Shown here piece by piece: positions 45,750-54,410 of a DNA stretch of 64,000 nt (position 1 is its first letter; every line of letters begins with the position of its first letter). The DNA is from Halovivax ruber XH-70. Its GTDB lineage: Archaea > Halobacteriota > Halobacteria > Halobacteriales > Natrialbaceae. The translations under genes and the position numbers were made by a program. Where the stretch lies: the NCBI RefSeq assembly GCF_000328525.1, contig NC_019964.1:1-64000 (forward strand), written 5' to 3'. A model generated the notes under the pieces. It worked only from the letters and a program-made list of their open reading frames with translations. It was not told where the DNA came from and made no database searches.

Positions 45750-46196
45750 ATGTATATAATGCAAAAATCAACGCCTACTCTCAAACTTTTGCTTGACCTT
45801 TCGTTTATGAACTCACATACTGCGTTACGGTAGGTGGAATCTAGTCATCCATACTATGAAGCACTACCACATCTGGGTGGGGGAGTATCGTTTGGACCTC
45901 CAAAATTTCGGGTGCTATCCAGAGGCTCGTTTCAACTACTTCGACTAGAGATCTGGGGTGCAGAATAGGGTAGGTCGGTGGTATTTCATAATTCGGTCAC
46001 CTAGATGATATGAAGTACGATGCTGTTACGGTAGATCTCCGTTATAGCCTACCTTCTTCTCCCCAACCCAAACCCCTCCGTTTCGACTGGAGTAGCCATA
46101 ACCACTCCTCACGTCGAAGCAGGCGTCCCGTTTCTACCTCTTATAATATTGTAAGGCCAGTTATAATATCTGAATCCACCTATCTACAAACCATCC
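45750..46196. other. Spacer with an isolated ORB and strong A/T boxes
   Basis: A gene-free 447 bp. It contains the ORB-like box at 46072 and two A/T-rich boxes (CTTATAATATTG at 46139 and GTTATAATATC at 46160) before the 46197 gene; the second is about 30 bases before its ATG. Confidence 0.5.
46072..46092 (-). promoter_or_regulatory. Isolated ORB-like element
   Basis: The minus strand is CTCCAGTCGAAACGGAGGGG plus T, identical over 21 bases to 8284-8304. It is 35 kb from the origin cluster and borders the AT-rich cassette. Confidence 0.7.
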
Positions 46197-46646
46197 ATGA
46201 CCGAGAATTCGCCTGACCACACCCACGATCCCGCGGCAGACAGCGAGTCACCCTCGACGCTTCGCATCACGTCGAAGCCGTTCGAGGAGCACAGAGAGTC
46301 CGTCCTGGACCGCGCGGAACGCTGGGAGCAGGGCGAAGCGGTGCCACACGTCGTCAACTTTCAGGACGCGAGTCGCCTCCAGCGCATTCTCACGCCGCGC
46401 CGCCTGGAACTCGTGCGAAGTCTGATGGAAGCGCCCGCCGAGAGCATTCGCGATCTCGCCGCTCGCCTCGACCGGGACGTTCGACAGGTCCACGACGATC
46501 TCCACCTCCTGCACGAGTACCGCATCGTCCACTTCACCGAATCGGGCGGTGCCAAGCAGCCGTCGGTTCCCTACGACACGGTGCAGATCGACATCGAACT
46601 CTCGACTCCCTCGGCGGACGCGACCGAATCGCAGGCATCGGCGTAG
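46197..46646 (+). CDS. HVO_A0114-type winged-helix DNA-binding protein
   Basis: 149 aa. The HTH core LTPRRLELVRSLMEAPAESI with RDLAARLDRDVRQVHDDLHL and a wing reading IVHFTESGGAKQPSVPYD match the HVO_A0114-like family, often the antitoxin/regulator half of a toxin-antitoxin pair. The usual TumE-type toxin partner is not beside it. It may instead regulate the toxin gene at 46805, which starts 158 bp downstream. Confidence 0.85.
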   Translation: MTENSPDHTHDPAADSESPSTLRITSKPFEEHRESVLDRAERWEQGEAVPHVVNFQDASRLQRILTPRRLELVRSLMEAPAESIRDLAARLDRDVRQVHDDLHLLHEYRIVHFTESGGAKQPSVPYDTVQIDIELSTPSADATESQASA

Positions 46647-46804
46647 CTGGTTCCTCGGGGTCGAACGTGGGAACCCTCGAACTAACCCACCGACTCTCAT
46701 TTAGGAAACGATTATAGTATACTAAATTGAACACTTCTCTAATGATGGGTTCTCCAATACCCTCAACATCGAAAACCCATACTGTCCCCACGGAGGGCGG
46801 GTAG

Positions 46805-48013
46805 ATGGGCCGGAAGAAGCGCCGGCGGCGCGCCGATCGGGAGCGCGCGACCGAGCGCGACCGTGCCGACGACGAGGCGGAGCGCGACGCAGCGTCGGCC
46901 CTCGGGACCCCGATGGGCATGCCGGACGCGCCGATCCCCGATTCCCCGATGCCCGACGCGCCCATGCCGGACGCGGGCGTCCCAGATATGGGGCTGGGCG
47001 GGGCGGCGATGCCCGGCGCAGCGATGGGCCAGGAACACGGGCGTAGTGCGACCCAGTCGCTGACGATGCGCGGCTACGGCCCAGAGGCCCAGCAGCACAT
47101 CTATCGGGCGACGGAGGAGACGGGAACGGATCCCCACGACGTGCCAGACGCCGTCCTCGACGTGCTCGCGACCGGTGGCGGGCAGTCGCTCGACGCTTCG
47201 ATTCAACGTGCGCTGGAGGAGCGGATGGACGCTGACTTTTCGGACGTGGAGATTCACACCGGCCCGGCGGCGGCGAAAGCCGCCGACGCGATCGACGCCC
47301 GGGCGTTCACCTGCGGGAATGCCATCGTGTTCAACGACGGCGAGTACGATCCCGAGAGTGCGGAGGGGCAGCATCTTCTGGCGCACGAGTTGGCGCATGT
47401 GAAACAACAGACCGGCGCGGCGATCTCGATGATGCCGCAGGCGGACGCCGACCTAGAGATTGATCCGGACCCGCAACTGGAGCGCGAGGCCGATCAGGCG
47501 GCCGAGGATGCACTCTCGGGCGACGAGCCGCTTATCGTGAACCGACTCGGCGCCGACGTGCACATTCAGCGGTGGAAAGACCAGCCACGGGACGCCTATG
47601 GGCGGTTTGATCAGAAAGATCTGGACCAGTACCCTCATAAAAAATGGGGGAGACAAAAACGCCCTCCGTATGCCCGAGGGCAGGTAGAAGAAGTATGGCG
47701 TCGAGCAGATACCGATGCTGAAGCGCTCGACACGGGACAGGTCCCCGACCCACATGAACCCTGGCGTATCCTAACCTGGGATGGTGGCTCTCGAAAAGGG
47801 GCCTGGGAAATGGGACACAAGCAGGGAAGGGAATACAGGTATCTGGTCGAATACTATCTGCAGGACGTAATCTCTGAAGCCGAGTTCCGTCGAGAGTACC
47901 AAAACCCCGATCACTACCACCCACAACATCCAGATACGAACAGAAGTGGCCAATACGACGGTGAAGGAGAGTACTGGGTGAGCAAATGGGGAACGTTGGA
48001 GGACAACCAATGA
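46805..48013 (+). CDS. Polymorphic toxin: DUF4157 domain plus GH-E nuclease
   Basis: 402 aa. A basic N-terminus and a Pro/Met repeat (MPDAPIPDSPMPDAPMPDAG, about 39-60) precede a DUF4157 domain (about 135-205: LDASIQRALEERMDADFSDV, then the HELAH metal motif). The C-terminus (about 270-402) matches the GH-E family of HNH/EndoVII nucleases: WEMGHKQGREYRYL with conserved G-H and E, then FRREYQNPDHYHPQHPDTNR. No signal peptide is present, so export would need a contractile (eCIS) or other apparatus not found here. The stop overlaps the immunity gene (ATGA). Confidence 0.85.
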   Translation: MGRKKRRRRADRERATERDRADDEAERDAASALGTPMGMPDAPIPDSPMPDAPMPDAGVPDMGLGGAAMPGAAMGQEHGRSATQSLTMRGYGPEAQQHIYRATEETGTDPHDVPDAVLDVLATGGGQSLDASIQRALEERMDADFSDVEIHTGPAAAKAADAIDARAFTCGNAIVFNDGEYDPESAEGQHLLAHELAHVKQQTGAAISMMPQADADLEIDPDPQLEREADQAAEDALSGDEPLIVNRLGADVHIQRWKDQPRDAYGRFDQKDLDQYPHKKWGRQKRPPYARGQVEEVWRRADTDAEALDTGQVPDPHEPWRILTWDGGSRKGAWEMGHKQGREYRYLVEYYLQDVISEAEFRREYQNPDHYHPQHPDTNRSGQYDGEGEYWVSKWGTLEDNQ

Positions 48014-48507
48014 CCGAGAACGACGATGACCTGTACTACCATTCGGAGTTAGAAACGGCCGTGATCCAAAACGACGGTGAGCGGTTTGAAGCCCTCGCTG
48101 AAGAAGCGAATCTGCACGGCCGGTCGGACAACGGAAGTACACTGTTGCACAAAGCGGCAAGTGTGGGCGAGACTGAGATGGTACAGCGGTTGATCGATCG
48201 TGGTATCGACACAGATATTCAAAACGAGGGCGGAAAGACTGCGCTTCACGTTGCCGTTGACAACGGCCACACTGAAGCGGGCGAAACTCTCGTCACAAAC
48301 GGAGCGGCTCTCAATATCCAGGATAACAGCGGAGCTGTACCGCTATTTAAGCTAGTCTACCGCAATGATGTGGAACTAGCGCAACTGATGATCGAGAACG
48401 GGGCTGACCCGACAATCGAGAGCAACGGTGGCGTCTCACCGCTCGACATCGCCACGGAAATCGACGCCGATGACATGGTAGAGATATTGCGCCAAAACCC
48501 ATCGTAG
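48010..48507 (+). CDS. Ankyrin-repeat protein, likely immunity protein
   Basis: 165 aa with about four ankyrin repeats (STLLHKAASVGETEMVQRLI, KTALHVAVDNGHTEAGETLV, VPLFKLVYRNDVELAQLMIE and SPLDIATEIDADDMVEIL). Ankyrin proteins commonly neutralise adjacent polymorphic toxins. The ATG overlaps the toxin stop, the coupling typical of toxin-immunity pairs. No signal peptide, so it acts in the cytosol. Confidence 0.85.
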   Translation: MTENDDDLYYHSELETAVIQNDGERFEALAEEANLHGRSDNGSTLLHKAASVGETEMVQRLIDRGIDTDIQNEGGKTALHVAVDNGHTEAGETLVTNGAALNIQDNSGAVPLFKLVYRNDVELAQLMIENGADPTIESNGGVSPLDIATEIDADDMVEILRQNPS

Positions 48508-49038
48508 CGAACAGGACTGTCCGTACACTACGACCGGCGTAGTGGTATTGATCGAAATCATCTGGTCCACACGAATCTCGAAAACTTCGACCGAAGCGGA
48601 ACGTACGCGTGCTTCGACCCATCGAGTGGGACCGGGGACGAATTCCACGAGATCACAGATGAGGCCACGGCCGGGTTTTGTGCTCGCCGGGAAAGTGGTT
48701 GGGTCGCCGTGTATCCTGATCCGGACGAAGACACGCTCGTCGTTCAGATCGATGGAACGACCTGGGATCTATACGGTCCAGAGACGGTTGTTAAATATTA
48801 CCACGAGTACGACGACGCCGAGACACATTTCCGGATCGAAGATGGAGAGGAGCGATTCGAAACATCGTACGAAGCGTGGTGGGCTGATCGGCCTGATTTC
48901 GATCCGAATCCATGGGCAGCAAGTGAAGAAGAAGAGAGCTCAATGTACGACTTCTTCGGCTATATACGGATGCTCTGGCAGCACGAGGCGGATAAAGACA
49001 ATTGGATCGATATGTGGTCTGCAAACCTGACGGCCTGA
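48508..49038 (+). pseudogene. 5'-truncated immunity-like gene in frame with ankyrin gene
   Basis: Directly after the ankyrin TAG the same frame continues as convincing protein (HYDRRSGIDRNHLVHTNLEN, FDPSSGTGDEFHEITDEATA) to the TGA at 49038, but there is no ATG or GTG until 48709. Either translation starts at GTG 48709 (109 aa), or this is the tail of a gene whose 5' part was replaced by the ankyrin gene. Rich in Trp, Asp and Glu like many immunity proteins. Readthrough of the TAG would make a fusion but is not expected. Confidence 0.6.
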
Positions 49039-49161
49039 GAAGCGCTCTGCACCCCTCCCAATGAAACGACTGCAACCGGTGGGGCCCGGAAAGTCGACCA
49101 CAGATTGCGACCGGTATCGCGATCCCGCCGGAACGAGCACGTGTTTTTAGAGAGTCCATCG

Positions 49162-49500
49162 ATGACGAACCTCCACTACGACGATACCGTGTTGACGATC
49201 GACGGCGAATCGGTCACTCTCGAGTACGAAATAACGCAGGTCATGGAAGCGGACGGTGTCGTGCTTGCGGTACTCTACCCTCCGGAGGGTGAACAACACG
49301 ACGGACGAAATGTCGTTGCGTTCGATACGGACGGAAACCAGTTGTGGCGATCCGAACTCCCCGAGGACGATGAGCGCCACTTGTTCGGAAACGTCTATCG
49401 AGAAAACGGTGACATCATCGGCTGGAGCTGGAACTCCAACGAGTACAAGATCGACCTCGAGACGGGCGAACTCGAGAATCTCGGGTACGCCGGAAAATAA
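49162..49500 (+). CDS. Small immunity-like beta-rich protein
   Basis: 112 aa, acidic, alternating strand pattern with VVAFDTDGNQLWRSELPED and IIGWSWNSNEYKIDLETGE, resembling the PQQ/beta-propeller-type blades of small immunity proteins. Family not certain. Its place after the toxin, ankyrin gene and remnant suggests a spare immunity gene. Confidence 0.65.
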   Translation: MTNLHYDDTVLTIDGESVTLEYEITQVMEADGVVLAVLYPPEGEQHDGRNVVAFDTDGNQLWRSELPEDDERHLFGNVYRENGDIIGWSWNSNEYKIDLETGELENLGYAGK

Positions 49501-49599
49501 TCTTCAACGATGAATTGGTACCGATATATGGCCTATACGAGGTGAGTGTTCCGTGCCAGCGGTACTGTCCGACGGGAACGTGCTGACGAGGTACCCGAG

Positions 49600-49974
49600 T
49601 CACCCGAACTGCGAATAGAGTACTACGGCGAGTATTCCCAGGTTGACGACGATGCCGGCGTAGGCGACTCTGTAGTCGAGGACGGTCAAGAGCAGCGAAA
49701 AGACCGTCACCGCGACCACCAACAGCGGCCAGTGCTCCCAGTCCGTGAGAAATGCGCCGGCAGCGGCGACGAACCCGATGGCTGCCACCGCCCAAAGGAC
49801 CCCGAACACGCGAATGCCCGCGTCTCCGACGTTCACCGCGCCGCCGAGGAGCGACGTCTTGTAGGGGAACTCGGCGACATCGGCGAGCTCGAAATAGACG
49901 GCAGTACCGAGGAGATGGACCATCCCGTGTCCGGCGAGAATAATCGTTCCCACGTATGTCAGGAGCCTGTTCAT
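49600..49974 (-). CDS. Four-span membrane protein
   Basis: 124 aa with helices at about 4-28, 52-78, 80-98 and 102-122. GHGMVHLLGTAVYF and the general pattern resemble small DoxX-like or DUF-type haloarchaeal membrane proteins. It diverges from the frameshifted gene at 50000. ATG 49974 is the first Met before helix 1. Confidence 0.65.
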   Translation of the reverse strand: MNRLLTYVGTIILAGHGMVHLLGTAVYFELADVAEFPYKTSLLGGAVNVGDAGIRVFGVLWAVAAIGFVAAAGAFLTDWEHWPLLVVAVTVFSLLLTVLDYRVAYAGIVVNLGILAVVLYSQFG

Positions 49975-49999
49975 ACCCGTAGTTATACAGCGTTCCGAT

Positions 50000-50972
50000 A
50001 TGATGATTCCGATCGATGAACCTTCAGTACGAAGTGCAACGTCCCGTCTCCGCCCACGACGAATGCCTGGCCGGCGTATCGCGACAGCGATCGAAGCAAC
50101 GACGGTGGTGAGCGTGTCCCGAACACCGATTCCCCGTTCGTACCGTCTCGCATCGCTCACGACGCTGGTGTTGACCATCGTCGCCACCGTCGTCGGGCTG
50201 TTCGTCCCGACTTTCTACCGCGACGACCCGGTGTTGCTCCCCCAGATCTACGGACAAGACCTGTTAACGCTCGTGATCGGCGTTCCAGCCCTCGCCGTGT
50301 CGCTGTACTACGCGGACCGCGGGTCGCTACGGGGCTACGTCGTGTGGCTCGGCGTGACCGGCTACCTGCTGTACACGTACGCCTCGTACGCCTTCATGAC
50401 CGCGTTCAACGAACTGTATCTCGTGTATACGACGCTGTTCTGGCTGACGCTGTTCACGTTCGTCGGCGGGATGGTTCGGCTCGACGCGGCGACGTTGAAA
50501 CGGGACCTCGGTGAGGCGTCCGTCCGTCCGTCCCTACGTCGCCTTCCAACTGTTGCTGGCCCTGTTAGTCGCGTTGCTGTGGCTCTCGGAGATTCTGTCG
50601 GCGACCCTCGCGGGAACGACGCCGGCGAGCATCGCCGAGCCGGGACTCCCGACGTCGGTCATCTACTCGCTGGACCTGGGCGTCGTCATCCCAGCATTCG
50701 CCCTGTCAGCCTACTTGCTTCGGAACCGTCGACCCCTGGGATACGCGTTCACCGCCGTCCTGCTCGTGAAGATCGCCACCCTCGGCGGTGCCGTCCTCGC
50801 GATGATCGTCTTCATGATCCGCGACGGGCAGACCGTGCCGCTGCCCCAGCTCCTCATCTTTGGAACGCTGACGGCCGTCAGTCTAGTGCTGATGGGCCGA
50901 TTCCTGCGGGCGGTCGATCCCGAGTCCGACCCGGTCAGGGCGGGAATGCGTTCCGAAAGTCAGGGAGCGTAG
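50000..50972 (+). pseudogene. Membrane protein interrupted at a CGTC repeat
   Basis: The first reading frame (50000 to about 50516) encodes a basic N-terminus and four helices ending in RLDAATLKRDLGEASVRP; the other frame (about 50533-50972) resumes as YVAFQLLLALLVALLWL with four more helices and a polar tail. The switch falls in four CGTC units. Removing one unit joins GEASVRP directly to YVAFQ, giving one continuous membrane protein of about 322 residues. It may be phase-variable, recently broken, or a sequencing error. The exact start is uncertain (ATG 50000, 50003 or 50063). Confidence 0.75.
50517..50532 (+). repeat. Four-unit CGTC tetranucleotide repeat inside a coding gene
   Basis: CGTC x4. 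A one-unit loss or two-unit gain restores the open frame of the surrounding gene; other changes keep it off. Slipped-strand change is the usual way such repeats switch genes. Confidence 0.8.
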
Positions 50973-51347
50973 CGGGCGGCCGAGCGTACGCTCGTACGAC
51001 GACGCAATTCTTCGCTGGTCAGCAGAAGCGGCGCACTCTGCAACGTTCCCGTACGAGCGATGCGCCGTATTCAACAGCCACCGGTGGTACCACCAAAATC
51101 GTCAGAAACGGCCTGCTGCATGCAGCGGATCAGTATCGTACGACGGGATCTCCATCCCGAAGATAGTGGACTGGCTGTTCACGACACGTGATTCCGGAAC
51201 GAGCGCCGGTGCGTGAGCATCCGCGAGAGAAGCGAGGGTTCGCCGCCGGAGGGGGTAAAACCCCACGGCGGCCTTTTTCGATGCCCGAAACCGGCGAAAA
51301 TCTCCCCTGCCCCGTTTGCGATAGGCGCGTAGACCCTACCCGGTGTG
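50973..51347. other. 375 bp spacer with a terminator-like hairpin
   Basis: No gene seen. It contains the hairpin at 51242-51278. The frames in it are continuations of the interrupted gene. Confidence 0.5.
51242..51278 (+). terminator. Strong GC hairpin followed by a T-run
   Basis: A perfect 7-bp stem GCCGCCG/CGGCGGC (51242-51248 and 51266-51272), an inner GGGG/CCCC stem with an A/T loop, and then CTTTTT (51273-51278). It looks like an intrinsic terminator or a structured leader 70 bp before the OYE gene. Its upstream transcript is unclear. Confidence 0.55.
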
Positions 51348-52445
51348 ATGACTGACGACGTGTTCTCGTCGCTCGAGATCCGAGAGACGACGATTCGAAA
51401 CCGGTTCACCCTGTCGCCGATGTGTCAGTACTCCGTCGAGGAACGAAACGGCCTCGCGACCGACTGGCACCGCGTCCACCTCGGCTCTCGCGCCGTCGGC
51501 GGCGCCGGCGTCGTGCTGACCGAAGCCACCGCCGTCGAGGAGCGCGGCCGCATCACCCCGGAAGACCTCGGTATCTGGAGCGACGCCCACCGCGACGCGC
51601 TCGCCCCCGTCGCCGAATTCGTCAGATCCCAGGGCGCGACGCCGGGTATCCAGCTCGCCCACGCCGGCCGAAAGGCGTCGAAGACGCGACCGTGGGATGG
51701 AAGCGAGCCCCTCCAGCCCGACGACGGCGGCTGGGAGACGGTCGCGCCGAGCGCCGTTCCGTATCCGTACGACGACGACCCGCCGGTGACGACGCGGCTC
51801 GACGCGGCCGGGATCGCCGACGTCGTCGACTCGTTCCGGGCGGGGGCGCGCCGCGCTCGCGAAGCCGGCTTCGAGATCGCGGAAATCCACGCCGCTCACG
51901 GCTATCTCCTCCACGAGTTCCTCTCACCGATCACGAACCACCGCGACGACGAGTACGGCGGCAGCTTCCGGAATCGGACCCGGATTCTCCGCGAGATCAC
52001 CGAAGCCGTTCGCGACGAGATGGGCGACAGCCGGCCCGTCTTCGTCCGCATCTCCGCGACCGACTGGGTCGACGACCGCGACTCCTGGGATATCGAGCAG
52101 TCCGTTCGGCTCGCGGACGACCTCTCCGACGCCGGTGCCGATCTCGTCGACGTCTCCTCGGGCGGTATTCACCCGGAGCAGACCGTCGACTGGGTCGGCC
52201 CGAACTACCAGCTCCGGTTCGCCGAACGCATCCGAAACGAGTGCGATACCGACGTGTTGGTCGGCACCGTCGGCGGGATCACGGCCGCCGAACAGGCCGA
52301 CGCAATTATTCGCAACGACCGCGCGGACCTCGCCGTCGTCGGCCGGCGGTTTCTCAACGACCCCCACTTCCCGCTTCACGCGGCCGTCGAACTCGGCCGC
52401 GAGGACGCCGTCGACATTCCCGTCCAGTATCGGCGCGGGTTCTAA
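51348..52445 (+). CDS. OYE-family NADH:flavin oxidoreductase (YqjM-like)
   Basis: 365 aa, an FMN TIM-barrel ene-reductase. Motifs: LSPMCQYS with the YqjM-class Cys (about 25), GIQLAHAGRKA (about 101-111), EIHAAHGYLLHEFLSP with the catalytic His pair (about 178) and the FMN phosphate segment VVGRRFLNDPHFPLHAA. It probably reduces activated alkenes or acts in oxidative stress. ATG 51348 is taken over an overlapping GTG. Confidence 0.92.
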   Translation: MTDDVFSSLEIRETTIRNRFTLSPMCQYSVEERNGLATDWHRVHLGSRAVGGAGVVLTEATAVEERGRITPEDLGIWSDAHRDALAPVAEFVRSQGATPGIQLAHAGRKASKTRPWDGSEPLQPDDGGWETVAPSAVPYPYDDDPPVTTRLDAAGIADVVDSFRAGARRAREAGFEIAEIHAAHGYLLHEFLSPITNHRDDEYGGSFRNRTRILREITEAVRDEMGDSRPVFVRISATDWVDDRDSWDIEQSVRLADDLSDAGADLVDVSSGGIHPEQTVDWVGPNYQLRFAERIRNECDTDVLVGTVGGITAAEQADAIIRNDRADLAVVGRRFLNDPHFPLHAAVELGREDAVDIPVQYRRGF

Positions 52446-52466
52446 TCCCGCCACCGACGCGGTTGC

Positions 52467-52952
52467 CTAGAGCGTCATCTCGGTCCCGCACTCGTTGCAG
52501 GTGAGTCGAAACCGTCCGTCATCGGTGAGATCCGTCGCGTGAATCCGTTCGTCGTCGCAGTCACGACAGTAGACGAGCGATTCGAGCTGTTCCCAGTCGT
52601 GGCTCGCGCTGGGCGCGCCGAGTGCCCAGCCGACCACGCCCTCGCCGTCTTCGACGGCGTACCCCTTCTGGAACTCGCCGGGTTCGAATCTGATGAGTTC
52701 GCCAGCCTCGACCCGGTGTTTCTCGCGCTCCCGTCCGACCTCGAACGCGGCCGTTCCGGTCTCGATGTAGAAGACCTCCTCCTGGTCTAAGTGTCGGTGG
52801 ATGCCGCCCGAAAACGAGTCCCCCGGTTCGAGTTCGAAGTAGTTCATCGCGAAGTGTTCGATTCCGAGGGCGTGCGACACGGGGCGGCGCACGTCGTGTA
52901 CCTGCAACGGATTCACCTGATTGTCGACCTCGTCGATCGTGACTTTCTCCAT
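52467..52952 (-). CDS. Cupin protein with C-terminal zinc ribbon
   Basis: 161 aa. The cupin core (about 35-105) shows motif 1 GGIHRHLDQEEVFYIETG, with metal-binding His and Glu, and motif 2 near IRFEPGEFQKG. The C-terminus adds two CxxC pairs (YCRDC and CNECG), a zinc ribbon. Such fusions may be sensors or oxygenases; the reaction is unknown. It converges with the OYE gene. Confidence 0.88.
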   Translation of the reverse strand: MEKVTIDEVDNQVNPLQVHDVRRPVSHALGIEHFAMNYFELEPGDSFSGGIHRHLDQEEVFYIETGTAAFEVGREREKHRVEAGELIRFEPGEFQKGYAVEDGEGVVGWALGAPSASHDWEQLESLVYCRDCDDERIHATDLTDDGRFRLTCNECGTEMTL

Positions 52953-53324
52953 AGGCGTGCAAGCGGCGGAATCCCAATAGCTCTGTTGACGACGGCGGGC
53001 GCCGGTGACGCGTTGTCCGGCTGCGTCTCATTCAGGGGTTCTGTTGGCCTTGTACAGGCTGTTGTGCATCTGAGGGTTGGTAGTAGCGATACCGTGTGAA
53101 CCGGGGAGCGGCGCGTGCAGCTACGTGCGCGTCGATGGCCGGATTCGCTGGCTGTGCACGTTCCTCCGGACCAAGCGACTCCACCCACCGGACGGATTTC
53201 GGTTTCCGAGTATGGTCGTCCACCGAGTGGCCGTTCCGGAGTGGTGCGTACTGTCCTCCAGTCTTGACACGTAACTTCTGCTGTGACCATCGCTGCTTTT
53301 GGAGCGAGGGGATGTCACTTCCCT
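52953..53324. other. 372 bp spacer, no gene seen
   Basis: Promoter regions for the divergent cupin and DUF2270 genes. Overlapping frames on both strands look non-coding. Confidence 0.45.
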
Positions 53325-54044
53325 ATGGAAGATTCGAGTAGTGACGAATTCGACCCGACAGCACCGGACCAGCGGGAGATCGGCCGCAAAATGGTCGAGG
53401 ACAGTACGGGACTCGGCTCGATGATGGCCCACGCCTATCGCGGAGAGGTAGACCGTGTGGGGACGTGGCGCCAGCGCCTCGACGAGACGACGACGTGGGC
53501 GGTGACGCTGATGGCAGCGATCCTGACGTGGGCGTTTTCGAGTACCGATAACCCACACTATATCCTGCTGATCGGGATCGTCGTCGTCACCATCTTTCTT
53601 GGCATCGAAGCGCGGCGGTACCGGGACTACGACGTCTTTCGCTCTCGTGCTCGAGTCATCCAGGAGAACTTGTTCGCAAACGCCCTCGATCCGTCCCAGG
53701 GCACCGAAAGTCACGACTGGCGAGTGGAACTGAGCAGGGACTATCGCAGGCCGACGCTGAAAGTCTCGTTGTTCGAAGCCCTCGCAAACCGGCTCCGGCG
53801 CGTCTACCTCGCGCTGCTCAGCGTCCTCTTGGGCGCTTGGGTCTTCAGGATTACAGCGTTCGGGCCGCGCCAGGACTGGCTGACGGCCGCTGAAATCGCC
53901 CGTATCCCCGGGATCGCTGTGGTTGCCGTTGTGGGTGCGTTCTACGTCGTCCTGCTGGTCGTCACCTTCTGGCCCCACGAGCGCCATGCCAAGGGTGAGT
54001 TCCGCGAAGGGGAGCCGGGTGACTGGAAGGAGACGGACGGATAA
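53325..54044 (+). CDS. DUF2270 membrane protein
   Basis: 239 aa. The N-terminal cytosolic segment (MMAHAYRGEVDRVGTWRQRL) leads to two close helices (about 58-90), a soluble middle with RRYRDYDVFRSRARVIQENL, and two more helices (about 155-175 and 195-218). This matches DUF2270, predicted integral membrane proteins of unknown function. ATG 53325 opens the acidic N-terminus. Confidence 0.88.
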   Translation: MEDSSSDEFDPTAPDQREIGRKMVEDSTGLGSMMAHAYRGEVDRVGTWRQRLDETTTWAVTLMAAILTWAFSSTDNPHYILLIGIVVVTIFLGIEARRYRDYDVFRSRARVIQENLFANALDPSQGTESHDWRVELSRDYRRPTLKVSLFEALANRLRRVYLALLSVLLGAWVFRITAFGPRQDWLTAAEIARIPGIAVVAVVGAFYVVLLVVTFWPHERHAKGEFREGEPGDWKETDG

Positions 54045-54410
54045 TCTGTATCGACCGATCACGCGGTGAACGGAGTTCGCCCTCGCGCCGTCTCGATCGA
54101 CGGCTCCGCCCGGTCGGCCGGATATCCTCGCGCCGCTATCCCAGCGGTGAACGCACGTACTCGGCCGCTCGGCCGATCCCGATAGCAGGTCCTCCGGCGC
54201 TCTCGAACCGAGGGCGGCTCGTATGCGGCAATTAGAACGGGGTGAACCGTCTGTAACGGACGAACGCGTAGTGGCCACCGAGGGCGCTGCCAATCGAAGG
54301 AGGTGTTCCGATAGCCGTGCGAGAGACGAAGCACCGCTGCTGGTACCGGGCGTCGGGTGTCACCACGGAAGACCGGTAGCCGTTCGCGGACCGCTCACCG
54401 ACCCGTGCGA
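54045..54410. other. 366 bp spacer, no gene seen
   Basis: Between the DUF2270 and NmrA-like genes, which converge. No supported frame, repeat or signal. Confidence 0.45.
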
